DNA from: Mastigamoeba balamuthi
Lineage: Eukaryota; Evosea; Mastigamoebida; Mastigamoebidae
Length of the DNA: 64,000 nt
Direction of reading: 5' to 3'
NCBI GenBank assembly: GCA_902651635.1
Contig: CACRSC010000080.1
Location: 54,417-118,416 of the forward strand
Of the stretch, positions 1 to 10,833 are shown in pieces. A model generated the notes under the pieces. That model saw only the letters and a list, made by a program, of their open reading frames with translations, had not been told where the DNA came from and did not search any database. Within the stretch, counting starts at the first letter, position 1; the number at the start of each line of letters is the position of its first letter. A program made the position numbers and the translations under genes.

Positions 1-43
1 CTTTTGGGTACAGGCTCCTATTTCGGCAGCGTTGGGAGTGTGG

Positions 44-2246
44 TCAGGACTTAGGCTTTGGTGAGGTGTGTTGTCTCCCAGACTGAGGCTGCGAAGGTGG
101 ACCCGACTTCCCCGCAGCGTTGAGAGGGGCAGCGAACGCCATGTACAACTCCTCCGAGTCGGCGGGGATTGGAACAGGTGCGGGGGCGTGGACGTCCTGC
201 ACCGTAGTCGTCGCCTGTCCGTCTCTGCTCAGGGCTGTTTTTCATTTGCGTGAGAAAAACTCTCGGGTGCGCGACGAGTGTGCGTACGCGGGAGCGAGAC
301 AGGCGCAGGGGCCCTGACGATGCCGCCAGCAGCAGCGATCTTGTAGGTGTGCAGCTTGGTAAGGAAGAACGTGAGCACCTTCTCTCGTTCATCTCTCGAG
401 AGGTCGTCCAGCCGGCGCTCTGGTGGCTCCTCTTCCTCTCCGGTCTCCGTGTCGTCAATGTCGTCCCCGATTCCTCCTCTGGAAAGCGTGCAAGGTCAGC
501 ACCAATGCAATGCGTTGGGCGCGGCGAGCACCTCTCGCTGGGGGGCAGCTCTTTCCTCGCGTCATCTAGGCAGGCGAGAATGAACCACGTGGCCTCGTCG
601 TGCGAGTCGAGCAGCTGGCGCATCTCCTCGCGCAGTCCCTTGGCCTCCTCCGCGATCTCCGCTGCGCCAGCCAGCTCCTGTCGAGTGTGCTCGAGGTCCT
701 CGTTCACCCCCGCCAGCTGCGAGTCGAGGATGCGGACACGGAGGTCGAGGGTGTGCACTTTCTCCAGCAGGGCCTGGTTCTTCTGCTGCTCCTGCGCGAG
801 CTGCTGTTGAAGTGTTCCCTGGTCGGCTGCAACTGAGACCGCGTTCGCAGGCCCAAGCGACCCGACAGAAGTGTGCGAGGCCGCGACACCCTGGAACACC
901 GAGGACGCGGCAGCCGCTGCCTGCGCGGGCAGCGCCGGTGCCGCGGCCTCTGGCCTGGGGGACTCGCGCTTTGACACGGTGCTCGGTGTGCTGGGGCTCG
1001 AGCCAGCCTGCTGCTTCTCCAGCTCGGCGATTCGCCTCTTCATCGCCTGCGACTTTTTGGCGAGCTCGCGCTCCGTGTCCTCGTGCAGCTCGACGCTGCG
1101 CTTGAGTTCTTTGGTGTCCTCCTTGAGCTTCTTGTTCTCCGCCATGAGCGCTGCCAGCTGCTTCCCCTGGCGTGAGACGTCGTCCGCGAGGCGCTCGTTC
1201 TCTGCCAGGGCGCTCTTGGTCACGCTGTCGAGCTTCGTGTAGGTCGACCCCAGGATGGTCTGCCTCGCCTTCTTTATCTCGTCGTCGCGCTGCTTCTCCT
1301 GTTTCTGCATGTCGCGAGCGCACTGCGTGCAACATGCATTTGGGTGAGTGGTATGTCCCAGGTGGGTCGGGGGTGGTCTCTGCGGTACCTTGAGCTCGAG
1401 GTCGGAGAGCTGCTCTTTGAACGCCTTGCGCTCGAGGTCGATCTCGATGCGGCTCATGCGGCCCTCCTCCTGCTGCTTGTTGAGCAGGTCTGACAGCCTG
1501 GCGACCTCGGCGAGCAGCCTCTCGTTGTCGTGCTGCAGCCGCGTCATGTTCTCCGCCTGCTGCGCCTTGATCGTCGCCGTGATGCTCTCCATCCGCTGCT
1601 GCATCGACTCCACGTCCTGCTGCGCCTGCGACAGCCTGTCCTCGAGGTCCGCCGCCTCCTTGATCTTGTCCGCCAGCTGCTTCTTCAGGTACCCGAACAC
1701 CTCGCTCTGTTTTTGTGCGGGAGTTGTGTTTTTTTTTTAGCATAGAGGCCACGAATACTCGTTGCAAGTGCTCTGAGTTACGTTGCTCTCGCGCTCGCCG
1801 TCGAGGGTCGTCGACAGCTGCCTGTTGTGCCTCTCGAGGTCGCGCGTCGCGTTCTTGCGCCTGTCGAGCTTCTCCTCGAGCGCCGCGAGCCTCATCGACA
1901 TGGCCTCGCGCTGCATGACCCACTCGGACACATCTCCGAGCGCCCTGCTCCACAGAAATCAATTGAAATTTCCCGTCGGTTTTCAGCGCATCGTCTCTGG
2001 CCGCGGGAGGGGCGTCCCGCACGGTTTTTTCTTGCTGGAGGGGGTGGAGGCCCCCTTCTTGGAGAGCTCGTCCTTGGCCTGGCCCGCTGGCGCTGAGGGC
2101 GGGGCGGCCGACGGGGCGGCCGACTGGGGCGGCTTCGCTGTCTGCCTGAGGGACACCTGCGACGTGGACCCCCCGGCGATCGCCTGCGACGGGGGAGCGG
2201 GCGCTGGCTCGGCCGGCAGGTCTGGTGGGGGCGCCTCTGTGCTCAT
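44..2246 (-). CDS. Coiled-coil protein, unassigned (six exons)
   Basis: Spliced model of 608 residues: exons 2246-2023, 1944-1782, 1706-1389, 1322-532, 478-319 and 214-44, joined at GT..AG introns that keep one frame. The N-terminal ~75 residues are Pro/Ala/Ser-rich. Residues ~80-290 are rich in Glu, Lys, Gln, Arg and Leu with heptad spacing, typical of long coiled coils. A Ser/Pro/Ala linker follows, then a second helical stretch, an acidic patch and a conserved-looking segment reading DLSRDEREKVLTFFLTKLH. No catalytic motif or membrane segment is seen. The shape suggests a structural or tethering protein (golgin- or cytoskeleton-like), but I do not recognise a family. The start is the first ATG of exon 1. 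Confidence 0.75.
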
Positions 2247-2460
2247 GGGTCTAATAATAGGGGTGATACGGAATCTAGATCTGAGAATCTTCTCGCTGGT
2301 ATCTCTCTGATCACGACAAGCTCGGCAGCGGGGGCAGAAGCACCGAGTGCCCAACGTGGGGGGTTGGCAGAGGTGTGTCCAGCAGTTGAGAGGGCCGACC
2401 CGCCCGGGCGGTCTGCGTCAATGACGTCAGAAGAATCTTTTGGATCCCGTGCGCGAATCT

Positions 2461-2472
2461 GGAAATATCTTC
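2461..2472 (+). promoter_or_regulatory. AAATATCT motif upstream of CK2 alpha
   Basis: The element GGAAATATCTTC lies about 110 bp before the kinase start codon, between two divergent genes. Closely similar (G/A)ATATCT sequences sit 30-200 bp before many other starts in this window, so it may be a shared core-promoter or transcription-factor site. No experimental support is available from sequence alone. Confidence 0.3.
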
Positions 2473-2576
2473 TCCGTTGCTCTTGAAAAACCCCCTTGTC
2501 CGCACAACGCGCACGCCGCGGCGGTCGGGTAGTTTGTTGCTCACAGCTCGCGTCCCCGACAAGGCAGGGAGGAGCC

Positions 2577-4091
2577 ATGACGCAGCCGTGGGGGGCCCAG
2601 CAGCAGCAGCTCGCCCGCGTCGCCCCGGGCGGCGCTGCGCCGGCGCGCGGGCGCAGACCCCAGAACATCGCCCGCATCTATGCAGACGTCAACTCGACGC
2701 GGCCCGAGGAGTACTGGAACTACGAGAACATGACCATCATCTGGGGGTGCGCGCCCCGAATTGAATTGGGTGGGGCGGGTTTTGAATTCGGTTTGCGGGG
2801 GGGGGTGTGGTCTCGCCGTCTTTTATTCAAAACAAACGTGGGCTTTTTTAAAAGGGGGTTTTGGGATCTTTTTGGTCACGGCGGCGGGCGACCGCCCACA
2901 GGCGCCAGGAGGACTACGAGGTCGTGCGGAAGCTCGGGCGCGGCAAGTACAGCGAGGTCTTTGAGGGCGTGGTCCAGCGGACGCAGGAGCAGTGCGTCGT
3001 CAAGGTCCTCAAGCCCGTGAAGAAAAAGAAGATCCGCCGCGAGATCAAGATCCTCCAGAACCTCCGGAACGGGCCCAACATCATCCAGGTACATTCCCCT
3101 TTCCCGGGAGTTACCCAGTTTCCCGGCATTGACGTGGCACGCCACTCTCTCTCTCTCTCCTCCCCCCCCCCTCTCGCGCTGTGTGGCGCAGCTGCTGGAT
3201 GTCGTGAGGGAGCCGCAGACGGACACGCCGGCGCTGATCCAGGAGTACGTGAACAACCAGGACTTCAAGGTGCTCTACCCGACGCTGTCGGACGTGGACA
3301 TCCGCTACTACATCTACCAGCTCCTGCGGGCGCTCGACTACTGCCACTCGAACGGCATCATACACAGGGACGTCAAGCCGCACAACGTCATGATCGACCA
3401 CGCCAAGCGCAAGCTGCGCCTGATCGACTGGGGGCTCGCCGAGTTCTACCACCCTGGGCAGGAGTACAACGTCCGCGTCGCCTCGAGGTACTTCAAGGGC
3501 CCCGAGCTGCTCGTCGATCTGCAGGTACACGTCAACGCAGGCATTTCCCGGCTCCCGATGGGATCTGAGAATCTGAACCCTCAGAATCTCCCTGAGAGGG
3601 GGATGAATGAGAATCTGCCTGCAACCCCCGCATTCCTAAATCTATGCTCTCCCACCACTACCATGCAGGACTACGACTACTCGCTCGACCTGTGGAGCCT
3701 CGGGTGCATGTTCGCGGGGATGATCTTCCGCAAGGAGCCGTTCTTCCACGGCCACGACAACCGCGACCAGCTGGTGAAGATCGTCAAGGTGCTGGGCACG
3801 GACGACTTCAACAAGTACCTCGAGAAGTACGGCATCACGCTCGACTCGCACTTCCAGAGCCTCATCAGCAGCGGCACGGGCATGTTCGACAGCTCGCAGC
3901 GCAAGTCCTGGAAGAAGTTCGTCACGCCCGAGTGCAAGCACCTCTGCAGCGCCGAGTCGCTCGACTTCCTCGACAAGCTGCTCGTCTACGACCAGGCCGA
4001 GCGCCTGACGGCCCGCGAGGCCATGGCCCACCCGTACTTCGACCCCGTCCGCCAGCAGATCGAGCAGGCCGTCGCGCAGGGCCAGCAGTGA
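2577..4091 (+). CDS. CSNK2A: Casein kinase 2 catalytic subunit alpha
   Basis: Serine/threonine kinase CK2 alpha, 370 residues from exons 2577-2746, 2902-3088, 3192-3524 and 3669-4091. The N-terminus has the CK2 hallmark [10 protein letters not shown] followed by [20 protein letters not shown] (glycine-rich loop). The basic cluster [15 protein letters not shown], the catalytic loop [12 protein letters not shown] and the CK2-specific DWG (instead of DFG) at [12 protein letters not shown] are all present, as is the [24 protein letters not shown] block. Length and motif order match the family. It should act as a constitutively active nuclear and cytoplasmic kinase, normally in an alpha2beta2 holoenzyme; the beta subunit is not in this window. 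Intron 3 contains several GAATCT repeats with no obvious function. Confidence 0.97.
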
Positions 4092-4531
4092 CCCCGACCG
4101 ACTGGGGGGGCCCACGCGAGCGCGGGGGGAGTCGGCGAGGGGGGGCGGATGGCACCGTGTGGTCACACGCCCTCTTGCCCTCTGCCCCTGCACGCAACCC
4201 TCTTCACTTCCGTTAGCCAAACAACAACGCTCAGAAGCAACATCCTGTGCACCCGCTCTGGAGCCTCCCTCTCCAGGGGCGCCTGGTCTCGTGAATAATT
4301 GGGTACCAAAATGTGGGTTTTATTAGCCCCGTGGGGGAGAACGGCGTAGTGCTCTGGAATAGCATCCGTGCGACGCCTCCGAGGTGGTTCGGTGCGGTGT
4401 CCTGATTACTTACTGGGACTCAGGTGTGCGAGCGTATACTAAAACGCCCGGCAAAACAAAAAAAATAGGAAGAGAGGGATACGACGGCACAATTGGGACA
4501 GAATCAGAATCTCTGGCAGGAGGGGGGCTGC
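4092..4531. other. Intergenic region between convergent genes
   Basis: About 440 bp of 3' flank shared by the CK2 alpha gene and the convergent gene that follows. It holds an A-rich stretch (4457-4468). No supported coding exon or RNA gene was seen. Confidence 0.5.
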
Positions 4532-5214
4532 TTAGAGCTTGACCGTGTGGACTCCGGGCTTGGGCCCGCAGTGGAACTGCAGGTCCTTCACCTTGGTGTT
4601 GAAAATTCCAAACATAGCAAAAACTCCCTTGATGTCTCCCTCCACCGGAAGACTCAGCGGGCTCGGCACCGCCTCCTGCCTCGGCGTCTCGCACGGAGGC
4701 AGCCTGACCCAAGTGGCCGTTAGTTGGGCAGCCACGCGGAGAAGTTGCGATGCCCGTACTTTATCAGGGAGGCCTGGCGCCTGATCTCGGCCAGCCTGGG
4801 ATTGCGCAGGGAAGAGAACTCCGACTCCTTCAGAGACAACGTGCGGGAGGGCGTGGCGGGACGCGCGACGCGTGCACCGCAGGTCTCGGCCTGCGGGCAC
4901 GAATCCGCGAGCTTTCTCACGGTCCTCGGAGAAGTCCGCGGAGTTACCGGTCGAGAAGAGGAGTCCTCCGAGCTCGTCTGGCGGACTCCCGAGGACCCGC
5001 GGCACTCCAGAGGGACAGAGGCGCGTACGCGCGTGCGCAGAAGGAGGTCCTCGACGGAGGAGACGATTTCGGCTAGCAGATCCTCATCGTCGGTGTCGTG
5101 GCTGACGCAGGCCAGCGCGGTCAGGGCCTGGGCCGCGCGCTTGTGCAGGTCATCTGCATCGAGGAGGGTGTCCTCCGGGGCCCCTTGCGCGGAGCGGATG
5201 TCGAGGCAGGACAT
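4532..5214 (-). CDS. Unassigned protein with a possible 32-bp intron
   Basis: Predicted 216 residues from exons 5214-4736 and 4703-4532. Without splicing the frame stops at a TAA inside CCCAACTAACGG. Removing 4735-4704 (GTGGCTG...GGGTCAG, containing a CTAAC branch-like site) restores a frame that runs on through VEGDIKGVFAMFGIFNTKVKD to a stop at 4532. The N-terminal part is acidic and helical (DDLHKRAAQALTALACVSHD), the middle Ser/Thr/Arg-rich. No family is recognised. The alternative is an unspliced 164-residue protein ending in SAWLPN. The well-conserved look of the second exon favours splicing. Confidence 0.55.
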
Positions 5215-5642
5215 TGGTCAATACAGGTATTTCAAGAAGTGGCGGTGGGAGTTGGGTGCGCCCAGGGGTGCCAGTTTATTAATAGGGCGCTTTTTTGCTT
5301 TCTCTGCTTTGTACCGAAGTCTAAAAGTGACATCTCGGCGTTTCACGTGGAACAGAGACCATCACCTTTGTGACGCGCCACGTGTACACAGATCTGTTGT
5401 CCATGGGCCTGGGCACTCGGTGGAGAAACTCCACAAGCTACCCCGGGACGGGGTAATGTCACAGCCACCCAGGGTTATGAATTTTAATCAAGCCTAGCCC
5501 GAACCAGAGAGTATCTGCTGGGCATCGCTGCCCGTGGAAGTACAAGCGCCAATCACTACAAGTTACCGAGAATCCATTGGATTGCGGCGTGATTGTGGCA
5601 GTTGCAGTTGTTGTACAGTAGAGAGAGCCCGTGCCAGTTCAT
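5215..5642. other. Intergenic region
   Basis: About 430 bp between a gene start (5214, minus) and a gene end (5643, minus). I see no supported exon, RNA gene or repeat here; the 5' part should contain the promoter of the 216-residue protein. Confidence 0.4.
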
Positions 5643-6700
5643 TTAAGGCTCATTTTGGAGGGAGAGCGTCGAGCACGGCAAGACGCAGTAACGGTGGGCT
5701 CCTGGTATAGCAGTGACCCCACCGGGGGTATCAGCGCCGCCTGCGAGGGCGTACTGGCCAGCTGCCCCGCCATCGTCGACGGCCTCAGTTTGGTCGGCGA
5801 CGACAATTTCGACCTGCAGAGGGCCGTGTGTTAAGCTGCTCCTGTGCTTCACACAACAGCGGAGAACGCACAGCGTGGGAGGAACTCCTGGGGTGCCGTC
5901 CTTGCTCACTGGGCGGGAGTAGCACAGAGACAGCTGCGACTCTATCGGAGAGGACCTCACGCCCGAGTAGGGCGAGAACGCACGAGGTCGCGGAGCCAGG
6001 CTCTCGCTCGCGCACACAGGCGACGTGTTCCCCGAAGTGGCTGTGCGCGGCCTCGACCCGGGCGAGGGAGACAGCAAGTTGCTGCGCGCGGGCGACGGCA
6101 GCCCCGACGACGTTACCTCGGACCCCATCATCCCCTGCGAACTTCGAGCACTGTGTCACCCCCAAAAAAGCTCGCGGACAAAAGAAAGAGGCCGCGCACG
6201 TGGACAGGCGCGAGGCCTCTGCCTTGCGGGCGCTCTCTTCCTTGAGGCGCGCCTGGAACGCAGACCACTCGGTCAACTGCGATCGCCGTCAGTCGAGCTG
6301 AATAGCAGTGCAAATAGTTAAGGGGGAAAAAACCCCTGCGGACCTGCTGCTGGACGCGGCGCTCGGTCTGGGCCTCGTCGAAGGAGAGCGTCATGCGCGA
6401 CTCGAAGCGGAACCCCTCGGTGGTGTCGGGGTCGTCCATCAGCAGGTCGCGCGTGGAGCTGTCGAGCGAGTCGTAGGCGCCCGCGAGGAGCTTCTGGGGC
6501 TCGTTCTGGTAGTCGCCGCGCTTGATGTAGCCCTCGGTCAGGTCCGGCTTCCGGAACCTCCGCAGCGCGCTGCCCTCCTCGAACAGGTCGCGCAGCGACT
6601 TGGAGTCCGAGCCTGCGCGGGTGCCGCGGGGTCAGTGCTGGTGCGCATTCACGGCTTTTCCGTGTTTTTCCGTGCGCGTACCCCGCAATGCGCTCTCCAT
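5643..6700 (-). CDS. Unassigned basic/serine-rich protein (five exons)
   Basis: Model of 258 residues: exons 6700-6682 (only 19 nt), 6612-6344, 6276-6200, 6150-5910 and 5813-5643, total length a whole number of codons. Residues 1-130 form an ordered, charged helical region (LRDLFEEGSALRRFRKPDL..., then LTEWSAFQARLKEESARK), and the C-terminal half is Ser/Pro-rich and probably disordered. No domain is recognised. The start ATG reads MESALRGSDSK after splicing. The fourth intron (5909-5814) is a multiple of three with no stop, so a retained form is possible. Confidence 0.6.
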
Positions 6701-7119
6701 TGCCTCGCTTCTCCTCCGCCGGGCGAAAAATAGAACGTTTTCTGATTCTCTTTTTCAAAGAGACCCCCGAGGAATCAAAAATCCCGCCCGCCCGACACCA
6801 GCACCGAGAGAAATCAACACTCATCAAGCAACCAGCACAGGGAGTCTCTGGCCAGAGAGACTCAAGGGGGGCACAGCAGCGGCAAAACCACCCCACCAAT
6901 AGGAAGGGGGGGGGTCTGGGATGGCAATACACCACTGCTGGTGTACCGTAACGTGGTCGTGTTTGGGGTCCACAGACACAGAGAGCGGGAGAACCACATC
7001 ATCTCCCGCCATGGCCACCTTGTAGGGGGGGGCCCCTCCTGCTACTGCTGCTGCTGCTGCTGCCTCTGGCCTCGCAGGCAGCCGAGCTGCCCCAGCCCTC
7101 CCCTTCACACCCGCGCGGC
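6701..7119. other. Intergenic region with a CTG run
   Basis: About 420 bp between two minus-strand genes. Contains short homopolymer G/C runs and a (CTG)n-like run at about 7037-7061 just beyond the proteasome stop codon, probably in its 3' untranslated region. No coding exon is supported. Confidence 0.4.
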
Positions 7120-8164
7120 TCACTTGGACGACGAGGAGGCGGCGGCGTCGGCAGCGGCGGCCTCGGCGTGGACGCGGGCGATGAGCTCCTCGAGCTGGGC
7201 GGCGGGGACGAGGTCCCAGCGGGGCGCGCCCTTCTCGCCGCCGAGGGTGAGGCAGCCCATCTCGAGCTTCTGTGCGGTGAGCTGCGTCGTGTCCATCGTC
7301 TTGGAGAGGATCTTCATCGCCAGGTGCTGGGCCTCGCGCAGCGTCATGTCCTCCCTGTAGTCCGACTTGAGGATCGACGTCGACGTGGGGTTGTTGGCCC
7401 CGATCGCCGTCGCGCGCCACCCGCCGTAGTTGCCGCTGGGGTCGCTCTGGTACAGCTGGAACCCCGACCTGCTGTCCCACCCCGCGTACAGGAACGACAC
7501 CCCAAACGGCCTCAGCCCTGCCAGTTTACTTGCACCGTGAGCCTCACAGAGGAGGAGAAGAATCTCCGAAGAATCTCCGAAGGGAGAGGGGGGGGCAACA
7601 GACAGACCTCCGAACTGAGTGTACGACTGCTTGAGGTCGCAGAGCTGCTGGACGAGCTGCTCGACGGGCATCGGCTCGCCGTAGACAAACTGGTACCGCT
7701 GCGAGGCCTTGCGCAGGTAGTCGATGAGGATGTTGGCGTCGGACGTGATGCCGGCGACGCTGACGGCCACGTGCGAGTCGATGCGGTACATCTTCTCGCT
7801 CGAGTGGCCCACGTCGAGCAGCTTGGCCGCCAGCTTCTTCTCCGCCGCCAGCACGATGCCCTCCTGCGTCAGGATCCCCAGCGCCGCCCCCGCGTGGCTG
7901 ATCGCCTCCATGGCGTACTCCACCTGGTACAGCCTCCCTGCGCCCGGTCGTCAGCCGCGTTCGGCGCCGCGTCGCGCGTCGTTTATTTGGGGGGTTTCGC
8001 TCGCGGGCTGCGAATCGGGCGAATCGGGGCGGCTGGGGGGCGGCGCGCACCCTCGGGGGAGAAGATCGTCGTGCGGGAGTCGTAGCGCCGCGACTGCAGG
8101 GCACGCGGGGAGGGGCGGTGAGCGAGGATTGCGCGGGTGGCGGGCGGAGGTGCCAACAAACCAT
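7120..8164 (-). CDS. PSMA4: 20S proteasome subunit alpha-3 (PSMA4 type)
   Basis: Structural alpha-ring subunit of the 20S proteasome, 257 residues. Exons: 8164-8162 (the ATG alone), 8093-8051, 7937-7608 and 7517-7120. After the ATG-only exon the protein reads [28 protein letters not shown], the alpha-subunit N-terminal signature and gate region. Family blocks [38 protein letters not shown] and [13 protein letters not shown] match the PSMA4 branch. The C-terminus ends in an Ala/Ser/Lys tail, as in other alpha-3 subunits. Alpha subunits are non-catalytic; they gate the channel and dock the 19S regulator. The first coding exon being only the start codon is unusual and recurs in the divergent neighbour. 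Confidence 0.95.
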
Positions 8165-8551
8165 GTTGTTGTCGGCTCGGGGTTGTTTTAAAGCATGAAG
8201 ATACGCCGCAACGTCACACAATATCTCCGGACATATCAGAGACTCCCAATCCTTCAACTAATTCTGTGCAGAATCCGCTGACTTTCTGGTCTGGCGATCG
8301 GTGTCTGATAAGCTCATTCCCGTCACTTCTTGCTGGGGCTTCCTGGCGAATCCCTACCCACTCTGGCCCCCCGGGTTCCATGCCGCTTTTGGAATGATGC
8401 GCTCTGACACGAAGACAAGAAGGCAATTGGATCATTTCGTCAGCAATGTTGCGATGGGACAATTGTGGCGCACGACGATGAAATCAGATTCAGATCTTCC
8501 AGATATGAGAATCTCTCAGAAAACAGCGAAACAGCGGCGGGCGTCTCGAAG
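8165..8551. promoter_or_regulatory. Shared bidirectional promoter region
   Basis: The 387 bp between the divergent PSMA4 and SAF4-like genes. It contains ATATCTCCGGACATATCAGA at 8221-8240 and AGATCTTCCAGATATGAGAATCTC at about 8492-8514, both variants of the ATATCT/AGATAT motif seen before other starts in the window. No TATA box or coding exon is evident. Confidence 0.35.
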
Positions 8552-9556
8552 ATGGTGCGCACAGACCTCCGCGGGCGTCACCGCAGGCAGTAACATCGCG
8601 CGCTAGGCGGAGCGGAAGTCGACGAACAAGTACTACCCGCCCGAGTGGACGCCGGAGCAGGGGTCGCTCAACAAGTTCCGCGGGCGCCACCCGCTGGGCG
8701 TGCGCGGCAAGAAGGCCGACCAGGGCATCATCGTCATCCGCTTCGAGATGCCCTACAACGTCTGGTGCGGCGGCTGCGGCCGCCACATCGCCAAGGGCGT
8801 CCGCTTCAACGCGGAGAAGAAGTGCGCGGGCAGCTACTACAGCACCAAGATCTGGAGGTGCGCTGGGGGTGTGCACTTTCACTGCATTTTCCACCGGCCG
8901 CTGACGTGGAGGGGCACGAATGGGGAAATGGAACGGCCAGCTTCACGATGAAGTGCCCGACGTGCCCGCAGGTGATCGAGGTGCGCACGGACCCCGAGCA
9001 CAGCGACTACGTGATGCAGTCGGGCGCCCAGCGCAAGACCGAGGAGTGGGAGCCCAGCGCCGAGGAGACGGGCACGTACAAGCTCGCCGACGACGACGAG
9101 CGCAAGCGCCTCGCCGAGGACCCGCTCTACCGCCTCGAGAAGGCCCAGGACGACAAGCGCACCGCCCGCGAGCGCGCCCCGCAGCTGGCCGAGCTGTACG
9201 AGGTGCAGCAGGCCACGCGCGACGACTACGCGGCCAACGCGGCGATCAGGAGGCAGTTCCGCGGCGACCGCAAGGAAAGGGAGAAGCAGAAGGAGGAGGG
9301 GAAGAAGGCGGGGCTCGCCGTGCGCCTGCTGCCGCTCACCGAGGACGACAAGGTCGAGGCCGAGGTCGCCAGCGTCAGGAGGGCGCTGGCAGTGGCGCCC
9401 GCCAGCCACAAGCGCGCGCCGGTGGCGGCCATGGCGGGCGAGCAGGCGTGCAAAAGGCGCGCGCTCCTGGACAAGGCCGCCAAGCGCGGACTGGACCTCA
9501 GGGCGTTCAGGGCCCCGTCGGGCGTCCCCTCGCCTCTGCTCGGCAGCATGCGATGA
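8552..9556 (+). CDS. YJU2/SAF4-family splicing factor (CCDC130-like)
   Basis: Spliceosome-associated protein of the COG5134/CWC16 family, 289 residues. Exons: 8552-8554 (ATG only), 8607-8857 and 8941-9556. After splicing it starts MAERKSTNKYYPPEWTPEQGS, the family N-terminus. The core has IIVIRFEMPYNVWCGGCGRHIAKGVRFNAEKK and FTMKCPTCPQVIEVRTDPEHSDY, holding the two CxxC zinc-ligand pairs (C-GG-C and C-PT-C), then SGAQRKTEEW. The C-terminal half is charged coiled coil. The TDP-x-x-x-DYV...GAQRK pattern fits CCDC130/SAF4 better than YJU2/CCDC94. Family members act in intron removal at catalytic activation or in proofreading of 5' splice sites. Confidence 0.9.
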
Positions 9557-9645
9557 CGAATCTCAACGGCGATGATCAGTAGACGGCGCTGGTAATGGCG
9601 GAGACGAAATAAGCTGGGGAGTCCTCGTTGGGCCGGCCTGGGCCA

Positions 9646-10659
9646 CTACTTGCGGCACGCCTTGCGCGTGTGGGGGACGGGGCGGGTGATGTCGGCGCGC
9701 ATGAAGCAGCGCTCCTTGTTCTTGGTCGTCAGCTTGGACTCGGGCGCGTCCTTGAGCTCGCGGAACCCGTGGCGCTCGTAGAAGGCGCGCGAGCCAACGG
9801 CGAAGCAGTCCATCTCGTGCACGCCGGCCTTGCGGGCGTAGTCCATGCAGGCCTTGACCATCCTGCTCCCGATGCCCGAGTCCCTGTACTCGGCCTTCAC
9901 CACGAGCTGCGTCATCTCCGCAGTCCCCCCGGGGCTCAGGGGCATCCGCAGCACGAGCATCGACACGACCGTCTCTCCGGCGTCGTCCTCGCTCTTATCT
10001 CCCTCCTCGTCCTCGTCCTCCTCGTCCTCCTCCTCTTCGGACTCGTCGTCGCTGCCCTCCTTGCTCTCTTTCTCGCCCTCCTTGTCCTTCTTGCCCATCT
10101 CGTCATCCTCGGCCTTCTTGCCCTCCTCGTCCTTCTCGTCGGCCTTCTCCTCCTCCCTCTCCGTGTCCTCGCCGACCTCGGCGTCGAGGTCTATGACGAT
10201 GCCGCAGGAGCGGGCCGAGGCCTCGAGCTCGCCCCAGCCCTCGTCGCTGCCGCCGTAGATGGCCTTGCTGAGGGCTGCGGCCTCCCTGACGTACCGCTCG
10301 CGCGGGTCCTCGCGCAGGCGCACGACCCTCATGGCCCTCTCGGCCTTCTTGCCCGCGCCCTCGTCCAGCTCCCTGTCCCGCTCGTCGTCCGACTCGCTGC
10401 CCAGGTCCTCGTCCTCGTCGCCCTCCGAGTCGCCGCCGCCGCCCTCGAGGACCGACGTGCTGACGACGCCCAGGAACAGCTCGAACGCGTCGTCGGGGGG
10501 GACGGGCGCCGAGGACGACGCCGGGTCGTCGGCGGGGACGGCGGCGGCGGGCGGCGCGGGCGGGTCGACGCGGCGCTTGACGACGCGGGCGGGAGAGTCG
10601 GAGCCCTCGTCGTCGGCGTCGGGGTGCGAGCGCTTCCTGTTGACAGAGACGTCGTCCAT
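9646..10659 (-). CDS. GNAT-family N-acetyltransferase with a long acidic insert
   Basis: Single-exon gene, 337 residues, start at MDDVSVNRKR (an in-frame ATG 48 bp upstream is possible). N-terminal third is disordered and contains a basic KRRVDPPAP segment that could be a nuclear signal. The GNAT core is split. A first part (residues ~110-160) reads RVVRLREDPRERYVREAAAL. A ~70-residue Glu/Asp/Lys low-complexity insert follows. The C-terminal part has beta-strand 4 (TVVSMLVLRM), LVVKAEYRDSGIGSRMVKACMDYA with the acetyl-CoA pyrophosphate loop R-x-x-G-x-G, and CFAVGSRAFYERHGFRE. Substrate unknown; histone or other nuclear protein acetylation is only a guess from the acidic and basic tracts. Confidence 0.8.
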   Translation of the reverse strand: MDDVSVNRKRSHPDADDEGSDSPARVVKRRVDPPAPPAAAVPADDPASSSAPVPPDDAFELFLGVVSTSVLEGGGGDSEGDEDEDLGSESDDERDRELDEGAGKKAERAMRVVRLREDPRERYVREAAALSKAIYGGSDEGWGELEASARSCGIVIDLDAEVGEDTEREEEKADEKDEEGKKAEDDEMGKKDKEGEKESKEGSDDESEEEEDEEDEDEEGDKSEDDAGETVVSMLVLRMPLSPGGTAEMTQLVVKAEYRDSGIGSRMVKACMDYARKAGVHEMDCFAVGSRAFYERHGFRELKDAPESKLTTKNKERCFMRADITRPVPHTRKACRK

Positions 10660-10670
10660 TCGCGCCAATC

Positions 10671-10680
10671 GCGAAATATC
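10671..10680 (-). promoter_or_regulatory. GATATTTCGC element before the GNAT start
   Basis: Minus-strand GATATTTCGC lies about 12 bp upstream of the GNAT start codon, so it would be in or next to the 5' untranslated region. It is a variant of the recurrent ATATCT-type motif. Confidence 0.25.
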
Positions 10681-10833
10681 AGCGGAGGATACGAACATCG
10701 GAATCAATCAGCATCAGCCGTTTCCCGTTTGCTTCGCGGGGGGGTGCGGGACTGTGGTTGGACCGCAATGAGACACCTCCTGCGTATACCGCCGTTCCGG
10801 CAGCAGCGACCTGAGGGTTGGTGACAAGGCCCC

